From NCBI GenBank assembly GCA_039621445.1, contig CP154955.1, positions 29,209,471 through 29,273,470 on the forward strand: a DNA stretch of 64,000 nucleotides. The letters are read 5' to 3'. A program made the translations under genes and the position numbers. The notes beneath the pieces are model-generated. The model saw nothing but the letters and a program-made list of their open reading frames with translations. It searched no databases and was not told the DNA's origin. Position 1 is the stretch's first letter. Every line of letters begins with the position of its first letter. Of the stretch, positions 1 to 10,884 are shown in pieces. Source of the DNA: Euglena gracilis (taxonomy: Eukaryota > Euglenida > Euglenophyceae > Euglenales).

Positions 1-17
1 ATTTTTTTTTGCTTTAG

Positions 18-2355
18 GGTGGCCTGGGGATCATTCCGACGGACACCAGCTATGCTTTTGTGTGCAACGTCCACAGCCGCCAAGGGGTGGAACGGATCTT
101 CCAAATCAAAAACGTCACCAATGAGAAGAAGCCCCTCTCCATTCTGTGCAAGGTGCATCCGTTCACCACTTCGATGCATTCCATCATGGCTTCGATGCAT
201 TCAGTCGCACCAGTGCTGGTTCAATCCCCTGGAGGTGTTGCTGGTGCCCTCCTTCAGGACATCTCCACCATCTCCAAGTACGCCGCAGAGCTGACCAATC
301 AGAACTACAAGCTGCTGAAACGCTGTTTGCCTGGGCCATACACTTTTATCCTGCCCGCCAGCAATGAAGTTCCTCGGGTGTGTTTTTTTCCAGTTGCTCT
401 TTTTGGTGCTGCAGTTTTCGACTCTTTGGTCCTCAACTGGGGTGAGCCCAGGGTTTTGTCGCCACGTCTGGTGAGCAACTCCAGCCCCCACACTCCCCCC
501 AAGTGGGGGGGGGGGGTTCTGGAGCCAAAACCAGCCAGTCACTCCAAAAAACCTGTCAGTCACTCCCCCTGGGTGGTCGGACACACCTTAAGCAATGGTG
601 CGGTCTGGAGCCACCATCTTCTCCATATCCAGACGCGCCTTGTCCCATGTGGTGTGAGCCCATTGCCAATGCCGGTCCCTTGTTTCGCAGCTCAGTATGA
701 CTGAAGGGCCCTGCATTTGGCCACCAATTTTAACTCGGGAAATTTGTGTTTGAAAAAGAACAGGTAACAACAGACAAACCCTCGGAAGCAAAGTGAGGAA
801 ACAGTTTTGGGCACCCCGCTCGTCACCCCCCCTTTTCTCAGCCAGGAGTTGAAGAACACAGCTTTCGGGAAGAACGAATGGAATTGAGAAATCGAAAAGG
901 TTCATCAGCGGAGAAAGGTGGACATACTGTCACACCTTTTTCCGGTGTGACGGGCTGATCTGAAGGGTTGCAAACCACTGGGCAGATGAAGGACATGGTT
1001 CGAGCAAAACAGATTGTCTCGTCATCATTTTTTTTTTAAAAAAGAAGCCCTATTTTAGCATTATGCAGCGTCGCTGTGGCTCCACAGCTTGCCACCCATA
1101 TTTCCTCTTTTATTGGGACGGCCCCTCCCTCCCCAGTGCCTGAAATCCTGAACAGTTCAAATGACGCTCAAAATGTCTTGCAACAATGCGAATGTGTCCA
1201 TCTCCTATCTGAACAACAATTGCGCAATGCATCTGAAAATGTTGTGCAAAAATATAACCATGTTCTATATGTCAAAAAAAAAGCGGATGCCGGGGATTTT
1301 TTTTTTGAATCTTTTTTTATATATTTCCCTGAAAAATGGGTTTTTTTTTCCTTTTTTTCCCAAAATTCGTCACATTTTCAAATTGTTTTCCCTGTCCCCC
1401 CCCCCCCTCCCATCTGCTGAGCTTGAGTTCGTCTGTGAGTCAAATGTCAAAATTTGTTGATGCGCCACTGCAATAAGGTTGCGCAAATGTGCAATGGACA
1501 TACCCTTTCAATGGGCACCCACCCAATTTTGACAGCCCGCGAATTGCCTGTTCCTTCTCCGTCCTGAGTGTTGAGATGAGTTATGATATATCTGCGACAG
1601 CCATGCTGTTTTATGCGCATGTGCAATGGCATACAACTTTAAATTCCGTAATGTGCATGTGCGCAATGGAGTCCCCATTTCGCAGCATGTCGCGGGTTCA
1701 TCCACCTGTGCTCGGGATCCACCCGTGCCCGCGGATCTACCATGCCTGTTCTTGCCCTGAGTCCTGAGATGAGCAAGCAATTATATTGCGCATCTGCGCA
1801 ACACCTGCTGTTGAATTTTTTGAGACATTGCGCATCCGAGTTAGTTCCGGAACATGCGCAATGCCCCATTTCGTCACCCGTCGCTTTGGGTTCATGCACA
1901 CTGGGCCCGGGAGACCCGTGCCCGCGGATCATAAAGTTCCAAGTCGTTGATTTTGTGCCAAGGCCCTGGGGGTGTAGGGACAAGCCAATTAATATTGTCC
2001 TGGACCTCAGGACTCGGTGTTGGAACAATTTTTTTGAGAAATTGCGCATCTGCCTGGGTCACTGGGAACATGCGCAATGCCCCAGTCATTTTCAAAGTCC
2101 CTGTGGGGTGAAAAGGCCCGGCTCGTGCTGCTGCAGGTGTGGCTGAACCATAAGTCTCACGAGAAGACGTGGAAACGAAAGGAGATCGGTGTGCGGATGC
2201 CGGACGATGAAGTCTGCCAGGCCCTCCTGGGGCTCCTGGATGCCCCCTTACTTTGTAGCACGGTGGAGCCTGACAAGGGGCTTGATCCATTCGTGGTATG
2301 TCCTCCAACCATACATACAAGACACCGTTGCTCAGTGTGTGTGTGTGTGTGCATG

Positions 2356-2423
<68 letters not shown>

Positions 2424-5400
2424 TGTGTGTGCGTGCGTGCGTGCGTGCGTGCGTGCGGAAGTGTGTGCGTGCGTGCGCGCACGCGCCTTCCCCGATGTTG
2501 CGGTGGAGGGGTTGTGTTTGAACAAGAGGAATGAATTTTTTTGAAAATTGGTTTTTTTTGGAGGGAAGGGCTCCAAAATCTAGGAGACCCCCATTTTCGA
2601 GCTGACTCGTTGGATGATGGCTTCAACCCCCTCCCCAAATAGCGGGGTAGCGCCCAAATAACAGGGCAGGGGGCAGGCCGAAAAAGATGGTTCCAATAAT
2701 GGATCAGTTTTTCGACACAAGAGGTTAGCGACGACAAAAATATTCCCACAACGCTTGCCTGCCGCGAGGGCAGTTGGTGCAAGTGGAATCAGGGATGGGT
2801 CAAAACCATATTCAAGGTCTCTGATCTCAGGTTTGGAACACTCATCGTTTTCATAAACAGAAGGAGGTGTCGTTCATCACAAAAGGTCTGTGAGGGAATT
2901 CCATGATGACGGGTAGTGCCCAAATAACGGGACGGGGGGGGGGAGTTCAATAAGATGGTGCCATTAACGGGGCACCCCACCCCGTTATTTGGAGCTAAGC
3001 TCATGCACCAGTGAAAAAAATGAGGATGAGAATGAAACATTCCACAACCAGGGTTCGACACGAGGAGGGTGGGGCACAGAGCAATAGTGGGGACACCTGG
3101 CCACAAACTTTGGCAGTTGTTTTGTACCTGCTTTTGAAAAAGATGGGTTGAATTATTCCCGCTGTCCATTTTCCCAGATCTGGACCCATTTCTATTTAGC
3201 TCAGCTGTTCTTTTACAGCCTAACCTTCTGTGTTAGCATTTGCAATTTTTCCTTTTTTTTGTAAGTTTATATGAAGAAAACGATTTTAATATTTATTTTG
3301 GATCCCGATTCAAGTAAATCAATTGTGTTTAGATGATTTTGCAAAATTTTTGCAGTGGGGGGCCACAAGTAAAATATTGTCTGTGTAAATGAAAACCTGG
3401 ATTCTCATTTTTTCCCCCAAAAGTTTTTCAAAAGTTCGACTGAAATATGGGGCATCACGTTCAAGCCAAAGCAGCTTAAACTCCCAGGTCTGCCCTCCAC
3501 CTGATGCCTTCAAAAAGGAAAAGGCTTCCCTGAAAAATTGCAGTCTGATATTTGTTTTTTTTTTGTTCTGATTTTGTGTGTGAGATATTTTTGGGTATTT
3601 TCCTCTCTGTTTGCAGCCTCAAAGGCCGCAAATGATAATAAATATAATTTTTTTTAGAATGGAAATGTAAGAAACACAATCCATTTATTGAATCAAAAAA
3701 ATTTCTTCAGATTGAGGAATCGTACCACAATCAGCTGGATTTCATTGTCGCTGCAGGTGTGAAGCGCAGGACCGTTGTTTTGCACAAAAAAAAAGTCTTT
3801 GAGTCTTTCTGAATATCGAAAAATACGAGCCCCCAAATCAAATGCTTGTCGAAATGGGGGGCGATTTGACATATTGAATTCTTTTTGGCAACCTGTCTTT
3901 TCTCCCCCCTTCTGAGTGCTTGGTGAAAATTCACTTTTTGAAGTAGCAAAACACCGATTCTTTGCTGCAAGCCGGCAACTCGAGTGGTTTGTTTGAGTTA
4001 TGACCACAAAGTCAGTCACTGGCCGACCCCCCAGGGGTAGATGACTGATTTTTTTTTTCAGAGTGATTGACTGGGTTTTGTCCAGGACCCTGGGGGGTTG
4101 ACAAAAAATATGAACAGAATGACCCAACGCCGATGGCACCAAATAATTTGGCCATATTTTTCCCATGCTTGTGCTCAATTTCTCTTGGATTCCAGAGTGG
4201 CTGACCTCCCTCCGGGGGGGGGGGGGGGGGACTGACTGGTTTTTGGAAAAGTCGAAGACCGGGATCGGGAAAATTTGTGTGGAGATGACTGAATGTGCTA
4301 GCCACCCAGCTCAGTTTTGGCACAACCCCAACTCAAGAAGCCGCCAGAAAGGCAGTTAATTATGTGGTATTTTTTTTTTGACAGAGTCTGGTGATGCAGC
4401 TCGCTCTTGTGTGGTATCTAAAAGTTCATTTCTGCACATTTTCTGAAAACAGTTGTGTTCGTTCAATTGAGTCCCCCAATTATTTCCAGGAAGAAAATTG
4501 ATTGGACATGGGTTATTTGTTCATTTTGTTATTTACTCCTGTTAAATTGATTTGTAATCAAAGTGTTATTGTTAACCCGTTGCCTTTTTAAAGTTAGTTT
4601 TATTTTTCTGTGATTAATTATATTACCAATTTTTCGACGTTTCATTCAGCAAATTCCTTTTTCATTCCTTCTTTAGATTAATTAAAGGAAACTATCACAA
4701 ACATGCCCATTTTTGGCCATTTTGGGGATTTTTTTTTTTGGAACATAATCAAAAAAAAATGCATAAAAAACCTCATTTCCACCTCGGCGTGCAGCGCTGG
4801 GGTGGAACCTCGAGAAGTGACCCCACCCGCTGAAGACCCCTCTTCTGCTGCTGACGTCTGGCCCTCAGCCGCGGGTTTCAAAGCCAAAACACAAGTGATT
4901 TTCCAATTTCACTTTCGTTGGCCGAGGATTCAAAACCGAGCCGTGACGACCACTTTTGCGTGTCAAAACATGCCAATCGGATGCATGGGCTGTTTTCGGT
5001 CAAAAAAGTCGAAAAAAATCGGAATTTTTTTTTGGCCCGAAACGATGTTTCTTGGCCTCCCGGACCCAGAAAAACTGTTTTTGAGCCGAAAATGAGCGTT
5101 TTTCGACCCGCCGGCGTCCCGTTTTGGGCCGCCAACCCATTGACTTTGGGTCAAAACCGGGTCAAAAAAGTCGAAAAAAATCGAAAAAAATTTTCCCCGA
5201 AACGATGTTTTTTGGCCTCCCGGACCCGGAAAAACTGTTTTTGAGCCGCAAAATGAGCGTTTTTCCACCCCCCGCCGCCCTGTTTTGGGCACAAACCTCT
5301 TGCGTTTCAGTCAAAAGAGCTCTATGGAGTGGGCCGGTTTATATGGGGGGGGGTCAATGAAGGGGTGGGTGCGCGCTTATGAAGAGCTCAGCAATATTCA

Positions 5401-8400
5401 GAACCTGGTCCGGACCATCCCCCCCCCTAGATGTTGGCAGGGGGGTCCGGACCCCCCACCCCCCCCTCCTTGACAGGTGCCAAAAAATAGCAGAAAATTT
5501 TTTCCGGCGCTATGCGCCGGAAAATGAGCAAAAACACCCCTTTTGCTGACTTTTTTTGGACATATTGCCCATTTTTTTGATGTGTTGGTGTTTTCTCCCA
5601 AAAAAGTGTTCAAAGAATTCAAAAAATGAGCATTTTTGGATCGATTTTCAAAGAAAAATCAGGGATCTTTGACCGATTTCGACCCGATTTCCAGCCCTTT
5701 GCCCGTCCATGAAATCGAAAAATTTTCGCCCCCCCCCCCCCTCAGTTTCGAGGTAGGAGGGGGGGGCCGGCCCCCCCCCCCCCCCCCGTGTCGGGAGGGG
5801 GGGTCCGACCCACCCCCCCCCTCAAGGCTTCCCATCCATCCCTGGCAGGCACTGAAGGGCACCCCGGACCCCCCCGGGGTTGGTTAAAAAAAAACAGCCT
5901 GCACCTCATACCAATCCATGCGCGCACATGCGCCGGTTTGAACGCAATAAGCACATGCAGGTGCGCACGAACTGGGGGTTGCTACCACAGAGAGAGTGTA
6001 CGGCCTCCGGCCCTGTGAGCATGGCCAGAGTGAGGCGATGGTTGCGGTGCTTTGTGGGAAGGGTGTACAATTCGTCCCGTAGCGTCTCCAGGCCCCGATG
6101 CTGAACGTTGGTGAGCATGAGGCGCGCGCAGATGTGCCCATGGACATGAGATGGGCTCAGGCGGGCGAACCTTCAGATGGCATGGCTGTTTGCGCCAGGC
6201 TGAGGGTTTGCTTTCGCCGGGAAACAGAGGAGAAGGCAGCACCTCTGGTCTTAGAAAAGTTGAGGAATTTCAAGGGAGCGGAAGTTGACGTCTGGAAGGA
6301 GGTACACCAGGGTTCATATCCGAAGGCGATGTATCGTATGGTCCGCAGGACCGTGCGCACCCGCCTACTGAAATTTGGGTCCAGGATGCCCTCTTTTTTT
6401 GACAGGTGTGTTTTTGATAAGTGTTCGTGTTGCATGCAATCCGGAAACTGGGTCTGTGGGATCTCAATGGCTGTAATTTGGACTAGGCGGACATTTCCTT
6501 TGATTTTGCTTCATTTTCGAGATACTTTGAAAAATGGGTTTTGGCCCAAAACGGCCCGAAAACACACCAAGGTAGCCGTTTTGGGAAACAACACGAGCCA
6601 GGCGTGTCGGCAGCCAAAACAGTGCGCAGGGGATGATAGAGGGCCTCCAGGGGTCCAGGGGATTGCTGGCAGACACTTCCAGAAATAATGAAATTTTTCT
6701 CGAGATATTTTCGAAAAATCATTTTTGACTGATAATCTCACCCCGGCGAAATGGCAGAATCGAAACTGGGGGGATTGTTGAATCCTACCCAGCCCAGACC
6801 CCTTCGCGGGTGAGCAACTCGGGCCTGCCAGGGAGTTGGGGGTCAAAGGGAGGTGATTTGGAAACTCACAGTCGCTCGCGGTTGAAAAAAAAGGGATTCT
6901 GGCCCAACCGGTGGCCCAGAATCTCAAAATCAGACCTGCCGACTACTGCGGTACCAGTTGTCAGCCATCGCAATAATTCAGGGCGTTTTGGGGTGCGTCA
7001 AAAGCAAGAGTGCGGGACGTTTTCACCGTGCCGCTCCGTGAGGTTTAACCCCCCCTGTATAGAGCGTTTTCAGACATGTGATTCTTTCCTCAGAGACCTC
7101 CAATCAGGCGCACGTGCGCGCGACCCCGGCCTCCAAAGACTCTTCCGTGGCTAGTTTCAAGGCATCAGCCACCCGGTGCAGTGCCTGGGGACAGGACAGT
7201 GCCTCCCTGCGTCGTGTTTGTTGGCAAGGGCTTCAAAATAGGGGCTGCGAAGAAAAAAGAGTTAAGAGTTAAAAGAGTTAGGGGTGCTACTAACGCGTGC
7301 GCATGCGCATGACACATTCATTCAGCATCACGCCTCTGCCTGGGTTTTCAACCTGGGCCACAGGGTCCTTCATCCAGCTCTCAGTCACGCAAAAGTGCAC
7401 ACGGAGTCTGTCCACAGGCGCGCGCGGTTCGATGCTGACTGTTGGCTGGTTGGTCTTTGGCGGCAGATGGCTTGTGTTCCTGTCACCTGTTGTGTGTTCT
7501 GCCGTTTTTTTTGGTGGCCGAATCATGGCCCTGTAGCCACTGGGGGGTTAGCACCGAAGATTGTTTGTCCCTGTTGCTCCTCTCGCCGAACTTCGCGTGA
7601 AGTTGCGCCCGAACTTACCCTCAAAGTAAAAAGTTGCGCCCGAACTTACCATGCGCGATTGGGGGGTCAAAACGGGAACGCCTGAGAAGGGGAGGTGTCC
7701 CTATGTGTGCGGGATCGTGCCATGCGGTGTGCGCATGTCGTTCTGGGCTGGTGGTTTCAAACACTGCCAGGTCCCGGACCGCGGACGGTCCGGGGTTTCC
7801 TTGGTGAAATCCTAAAGCCACTTTGGACGTCTAAGTGACTGACTGGTTTGGAAAAGTGGAAATAATCCCAAGGGTTGGGAAAAAACTCTTTGTTCCAGAC
7901 AAATGTCCCTCAGAGCTTTTGTCACATGCTCAGCCTGTCGAGCAGCTGTTTCCTTCTGCCAAATGTTCATATTTCCTGGTCCAACACAGAAATGTTCCGG
8001 GGAGGGGGTCGGTTTTTGTGCGAGAGTGGTTATAGCTGGTGGGCAATTTATAGTCCCCACCTCAATAACCCCGGAAAAAATTCCTACCAAAAACTTCACA
8101 GGGGCTATTAGTAGTAGCATTGAGGGTAGTTTATGTGTCTGTTTGCCTGTTTGTGTTTGGGTGGATCCAGGTGCAGGTGCGGGTGTGGGTGTGGGTGTGG
8201 GTGTGGGTGAGTGTGGGGATGGATGTGCGTGGAGCTGGGTTGGTGCCTTCAGCTGCTCAACGCTCTGTGGTTGCTTTGAACCCCCAACCAGTGTGCACCC
8301 CGGATCTGAAACTAAGTCTTTAGAAAAGTGCATTCAAAATGCATTGGTTGTTTTTTCTGAGGAGTTTTGGTCAGTCTTAGGATGCTGGAGTGTACAAAGA

Positions 8401-8565
8401 AAATCGGGGGGAAACACTATCAAGTCACGTCCCATCGCAGGGGTGCGCGGATCCGATTTCGGAGAGTTCAGCTCTGTTGTGGACATTACAACTGAAACCC
8501 CCAGACTTATCCGAAAGGGACTTGGAGACGTTTCGTTCTGCCCTGAACCAGAAGACGATGTCTGA
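18..8565 (+). CDS. YrdC/Sua5/YciO-family protein, 5 visible exons, 5' end outside window
   Basis: Exons: 18-152, 258-377, 2137-2295, 3711-3756, 8441-8565 (TGA 8563-8565). All introns are GT-AG and phases agree (0,0,0,1), giving 194 residues. Visible family motifs in order are IIPTDTSYAFVC (the P-T-D/E-T nucleotide-site motif), KPLSILC, LPGPYTFILPASNEVPR, KEIGVRMPDD with QALL and DAPLL, NQLDFIVAAG, and SSVVDITTETPRLIRKG. Family knowledge: YrdC/Sua5 enzymes make threonylcarbamoyl-AMP for the t6A37 modification of ANN-decoding tRNAs; YciO-type relatives share the fold and their role is less settled. The spacing resembles the YciO-like branch, which is an inference. The N-terminus lies upstream, since exon 1 starts at a TTTGCTTTAG acceptor. 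Intron 1 is 105 nt with no in-frame stop; intron 4 is about 4.7 kb and holds satellite sequence and an antisense gene model. Confidence 0.85.
378..2136 (+). other. Intron 2 of the YrdC-family gene
   Basis: This is a GT-AG intron between CGG|GTGTGT and CTGCTGCAG|GTG. It contains a poly-T/poly-C stretch near 1270-1410 and the GCGCAATG repeat cluster annotated separately. A protein-like stretch after a pyrimidine-rich AG at about 1135-1290 has no matching donor and is not called as an exon. Confidence 0.7.
1460..2090. repeat. Clustered GCGCAATG / CATTGCGCA words and a degenerate ~200-bp duplication
   Basis: Words such as TGCGCAATGG, ACATGCGCAATGCCCC and ATTGCGCATCTG recur in both orientations. 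CCCGTGCCCGCGGATC occurs at 1722 and 1915, and AACATGCGCAATGCCCC at 1851 and 2067, so two diverged copies of a unit of roughly 193-216 bp lie head to tail. All of it is within intron 2 of the YrdC-family gene. Confidence 0.6.
2296..3710 (+). other. Intron 3 of the YrdC-family gene
   Basis: The donor is TTCGTG|GTATGT and the acceptor TTTCTTCAG|ATTGAG. It holds the TG/TGCG microsatellite and CCCAAATAAC-type words near 2640, 2910 and 2980. I see no further exon here. Confidence 0.65.
2335..2470. repeat. (TG)n/(TGCG)n microsatellite
   Basis: About 135 bp of GTGT passing into tandem GTGC units. Long apparent reading frames through it, Cys/Val/Arg-rich on one strand and His/Thr/Arg-rich on the other, are products of the repeat. 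Confidence 0.95.
4695..4815 (+). repeat. Dispersed repeat copy, related to 23318-23420
   Basis: Both copies share CATGCCCAT..TTTGG, a T run, TTTTGGAACA, AATCA, AAACCCAT-like text and CATTTCC-CCT-GGCG-CAG-GC at similar spacing. It lies in intron 4 of the YrdC-family gene. No coding role is evident. Confidence 0.5.
4998..5293 (+). repeat. Solitary ~1.8 units of the 163-bp satellite
   Basis: It contains TCAAAAAAGTCGAAAAAAAT, CCCGAAACGATG, GGCCTCCCGGACCC, GAGCCGAAAATGAGCG and CGCCAACCCATTGACTTTGG, which are the signature blocks of the large arrays at 27-33 and 40-52 kb. It sits inside intron 4 of the YrdC-family gene. Confidence 0.9.
5354..5409 (-). repeat. Diverged right-terminus copy of the composite element
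   Basis: A TCAATGAAGGGGTGGG block is followed by GCGCGCTTAT, AGAGCTCAGCA and AACCTGGT, exactly as at 52384-52440. The terminal 35 bp match the left terminus at 37730 at about 32 of 35 positions after reverse complementing. It follows the solitary satellite units, so the order satellite then terminus is the same as at the end of array B. Confidence 0.75.
5501..5524. repeat. CCGGCGC-TAT-GCGCCGG hairpin
   Basis: A perfect 7-bp GC stem extended by T/A pairs (TTT...AAA). It is one of several related stem-loops (8826, 17441, 18949, 35616, 35913, 53674). Confidence 0.7.
5728..5880. repeat. C-run/G-run tract
   Basis: Runs of 10 or more C alternate with G runs and short unique words. No coding potential is credible here. 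Confidence 0.8.
5912..7526 (-). CDS. Nested antisense gene model, three exons, unknown product
   Basis: Proposed exons on the minus strand are 7526-7353, 7184-7114 and 6170-5912, with the 3' end not resolved. The first begins at ATG (MIRPPKK) and ends DPVAQ at CAG|GTTGAA. The second follows CTGTCCCCAG and reads ALHRVADALKLATEESLEAG before CGCAC|GTGCGC. The third reads GHICARLMLTNVQHRGLETL then LRDELYTLPTKHRNHRLTLA and ends at TTG|GTATGAG. Phases agree at both joins (0, then 2). Composition is protein-like, with amphipathic helices, but I recognise no family. It lies wholly inside intron 4 of the YrdC-family gene on the opposite strand. A + strand alternative at 6240-6415 (EKAAPLVLEKLRNFKG) falls in its second intron and is weaker. 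Confidence 0.45.
6480..6890 (-). repeat. Diverged partial copy of the 745-bp module
   Basis: It shares ACATTTCCTTTGATTTTGCT, TCGAGATA-TTT, GGCGAAATGGCAGA, ATCCTACCCAG, GACCCCTTCGCG, ACTCGGGCCTG and CAGTCGCTCGCG with the inverted copy at 37926-38672. It also shares CAGGCGTGTCGGCAG and GATAGAGGGCCTCCAGGGG with 34350-34560. Confidence 0.75.
8168..8215. repeat. (GTGGGT)n microsatellite
   Basis: Hexamer GTGGGT units with GTGCAGGT variants, in intron 4 of the YrdC-family gene. Confidence 0.85.
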
Positions 8566-8649
8566 CCTGGATCTTTTGTCATTGCAACTTTTGCCTATTC
8601 ACCTCGTTTCCTACCTGCTTCCGACCATACATCTCTCTAAGGTTTTGCG

Positions 8650-8800
8650 AACCCCCCCCCCCGGGGGGGCGGCTGCAGCCAGCCCCGATTTGGGCCCAGC
8701 CCAGCCGCAGCAGCACCCCCCCCCCCCCCCCCCCCCCCCCTCAACCCCCCCCCCCCCCCCCCCCCCCCCCGTGGGGGGGTGCTGCTAGCCCAGCTAGCCA
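8650..8800. repeat. Poly-C/poly-G block flanked by inverted AGCAGCACC / GGTGCTGCT
   Basis: Two C runs of more than 20 bases, then a G run. CAGCAGCACC before and GGTGCTGCT after make a large potential stem. The true length of such runs is unreliable in assemblies. Confidence 0.8.
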
Positions 8801-8825
8801 GCCCCTTTTTTGGGGGTCCAGCCCA

Positions 8826-8856
8826 AAATTTTTCGGCGCAAAGCGCCGAATTTTTT
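8826..8856. repeat. CGGCGC-AAA-GCGCCG hairpin with A/T-run flanks
   Basis: AATTTTTCGGCGC, loop AAA, GCGCCGAATTTTTTT. It resembles the copies at 5501 and 18949. Confidence 0.75.
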
Positions 8857-9404
8857 TGAAAAATTGTGTTCAAAAGTGGCCAAAAATGGGGTTTGGGGGG
8901 CGTTTGGGGCATTTTTGGGGGGTTTCAGATGCATCATTTTTTCAAAACTGTGTTTTGCAGGTCCTTTTTTGGCATTTTTCCGATTTCAGTCCAGCTCGCC
9001 CCGGTTCGGGTCCAGCCGGGGTCCAGCCCAAATTTCTAGCCAGCCCAAATTTCTAGCCCTAGCCCAGCACCCCCCCCCGGGGTCCTTAAAGAGAGGTGTA
9101 TGCTTCCGACTGGACAGCGTAATGTTCTCAGAAACACAAACCCAGCGTCCTCCCAAAGCATCTTTTCCAAGCTGGATTATTCTCTTTGCCAATTGAAAGG
9201 GGCAAAAATTATATGTTGTTCATTTTGGGAGTGGCAAACCTTTTTATCTTAGTTTGAATCAATGTTGATAAATGTGGTGGAAATATCCCTCAATGATTTT
9301 TACACAAAAATTTTGCTCCTTCTGGTGTCAGCTTGGTTTCTCTGTGGGTTTGATGAGTGTGGTGTCAATGGCGACACTGTTATGTCTAAGTAAACCCCCC
9401 AAAA

Positions 9405-9595
9405 AACACCCCCCCCCCCGGTGTGTTATTTGGGCACCCGAACTTGGACCCCAGGGGGGGGGGGTGTTATTTGGGGGGGTTATTTTTACATGGAAAACCA
9501 AAGGGAAACAGGGAGTGTGTTATTTGGGCACTCGATATCGGGCCCCAAGAGGGGCTGTGTTATTTGCAGGGGGTGTTATTTGGGGGGTGGTTATG
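9405..9595. repeat. TTATTTGGGCAC-word cluster with G/C runs
   Basis: TGTTATTTGGGCACCCGAA, TGTTATTTGGGGGGGTTA, TGTTATTTGGGCACTCGA and GTGTTATTTGGGGGG occur within 190 bp. The same word recurs near 2640, 2910, 15495, 20395, 20450, 20670 and 35510. Confidence 0.7.
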
Positions 9596-10404
9596 TCTGT
9601 GTCCTGCCCTTGTTGGGGCCTGTGCAGTGAACACCTCTTTTGTGAGAATTATGAATACGCATTTTTAGACTGCCCATAATTTTTTCTTTTGGAAGAATCT
9701 ATTTCAGGAAATTCAACTGAAACTTCCAGATGGCACCTCAGGAAACAGAATATAAAGGAAATGAAAATATCGCCCAACAGGTATTCTTTTTGCCACTCTT
9801 AATATCATGTTTCCAGGACCAGGGAATGGGTGTGCAATTTACATGTGTAAATTGTCTTTTGCTCTGTCTTTTGTTCAATTTGATGAACCAATTTTGTGCC
9901 GTCTAAAAACACATTTATGCACAGGCTGTTTGACACTCAGACAATGGCTGTTTGCTAGATGGTGTGGCTGAAGACCAGGCTGAATGTTAAGGTGTGGCCG
10001 ATTCTTGCCCGGTGGCGGCGGCGGGGAGGGTTTGTCCAGACAGGCAATTCAGGGCACCGGGACCATGACCAGGCGGGCAGGACCCTCCAGGGGGGGGGGG
10101 TGCCTGCTTGAGCTGTTGGTCAAATTCAGCCCGAGGAGGTATTGTTGGGGACAGGGCGTCGCTCAAGCTGGAGCTGGAGCCAGGGGACAGCTAGCTCTGG
10201 GGGAAAAAAATCGGGGTTTCCGCTTGACATTTGAGCTGGGAGCCATTTTTCAACCCGTGTTTGATTTCTGGCCCGTCAAAAGACGTCAAGGATCGCCACT
10301 GTCCAGCCTCCCTTTCGGTCCTTTGGACCTATGGGCAGGAAAAATAATTGAGCCAGGGGGGTTCCATGCTGGAACACAGTTTTGCAATTTCGATTTTTTG
10401 GGAC

Positions 10405-10884
10405 CCTGTGGGGGAGGGTAGGCCAGTTTTTCCTGCTTCTTAGCTGCACCCGTGGTCATGGTCGGGAAAGGTCGCTTTGAGTGTCTTGTACAGTCCTTTG
10501 CAATAGTCTTTACAACACACTGATGCAAAGGTCTGTTTGCGGTCCCCTTTTTTGCTTTATAAAAGCTAATGTAACTCCGGCTGTGTGTAGTTGTGGTCCC
10601 GGACATATGCCACAAGGAAGCTTTGAAATACACCTCAAAAGGTATCTACTCACTGAGTTATGAGCCCCCCAAAAATGCTCCGCACGCGACAAGCTATGTT
10701 TACTGTAAAATTTCGGATCACGTGGATTTTGGACCCTGTGGTCAAAATAAACAGCCAACAACTGTGGAACCCTGAGGAGTTGGGCTCTGGATATTGATGC
10801 GTCGGATAAAAAAATGTTAATATCAAAGTTCGCCATCTCGACATCCAGAAAATCCCATTCCACGGTCTTTGGCTTCAGCGCCAG
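10405..10884 (-). CDS. Two-exon model, unknown product
   Basis: Exon 10884-10735 follows TTTTTTGTGGAG and reads LALKPKTVEWDFLDVEMANF then FLSDASISRAQLLRVPQLLA, ending at CACAGG|GTCC. Exon 10633-10405 follows CCTTTTGAG and reads VYFKASLWHMSG, then SRSYISFYKAKKGTANRPLH and KKQEKLAYPPPQ, ending at another CACAGG|GTCC. The join is phase 0 and the intron is 101 nt. It is charged, protein-like and has no recognised domain. Both ends are open, so it is an internal fragment of a longer gene or a decayed one. Confidence 0.4.

Larger units (their letters stand above)
8566..10404. other. Intergenic, repeat-rich, no supported gene
   Basis: After the YrdC-family stop codon come a C/G homopolymer block (8650-8800) bounded by inverted GGGCCCAGCCCAG / GCTGCTAGCCCAGC text, a CGGCGC hairpin (8826-8856), CCAGCCCAAATTTCTAG repeats near 9025-9060, and a TTATTTGGGCAC cluster (9405-9595). 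One weak exon-like block at 9708-9780, with TTTCAG and CAACAG|GTATTC edges, is not called. Confidence 0.7.

Noticed and set aside
1135-1290. Protein-like stretch after a pyrimidine-rich AG (VPEILNSSNDAQNVLQQ)
   Set aside because: It lies in intron 2 of a gene whose exons 2 and 3 join perfectly without it, and no donor follows.
2157-2782. Cys/Val/Arg- and His/Thr/Arg-rich frames over 2298-2544 and the minus strand
   Set aside because: Translation of the (TG)n/(TGCG)n microsatellite; the true exon of the YrdC-family gene ends at 2295.
4385-4413. Candidate extra exon of the YrdC-family gene (ESGDAARSCV)
   Set aside because: It fits phase but not the family pattern; the exon at 8441 joins exon 4 directly in phase and supplies the expected SSVVDI motif.
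8826-8856. Bacterial-type Rho-independent terminator
   Set aside because: The stem plus T run looks like one, but the DNA is eukaryotic nuclear and copies occur in both orientations away from gene ends.
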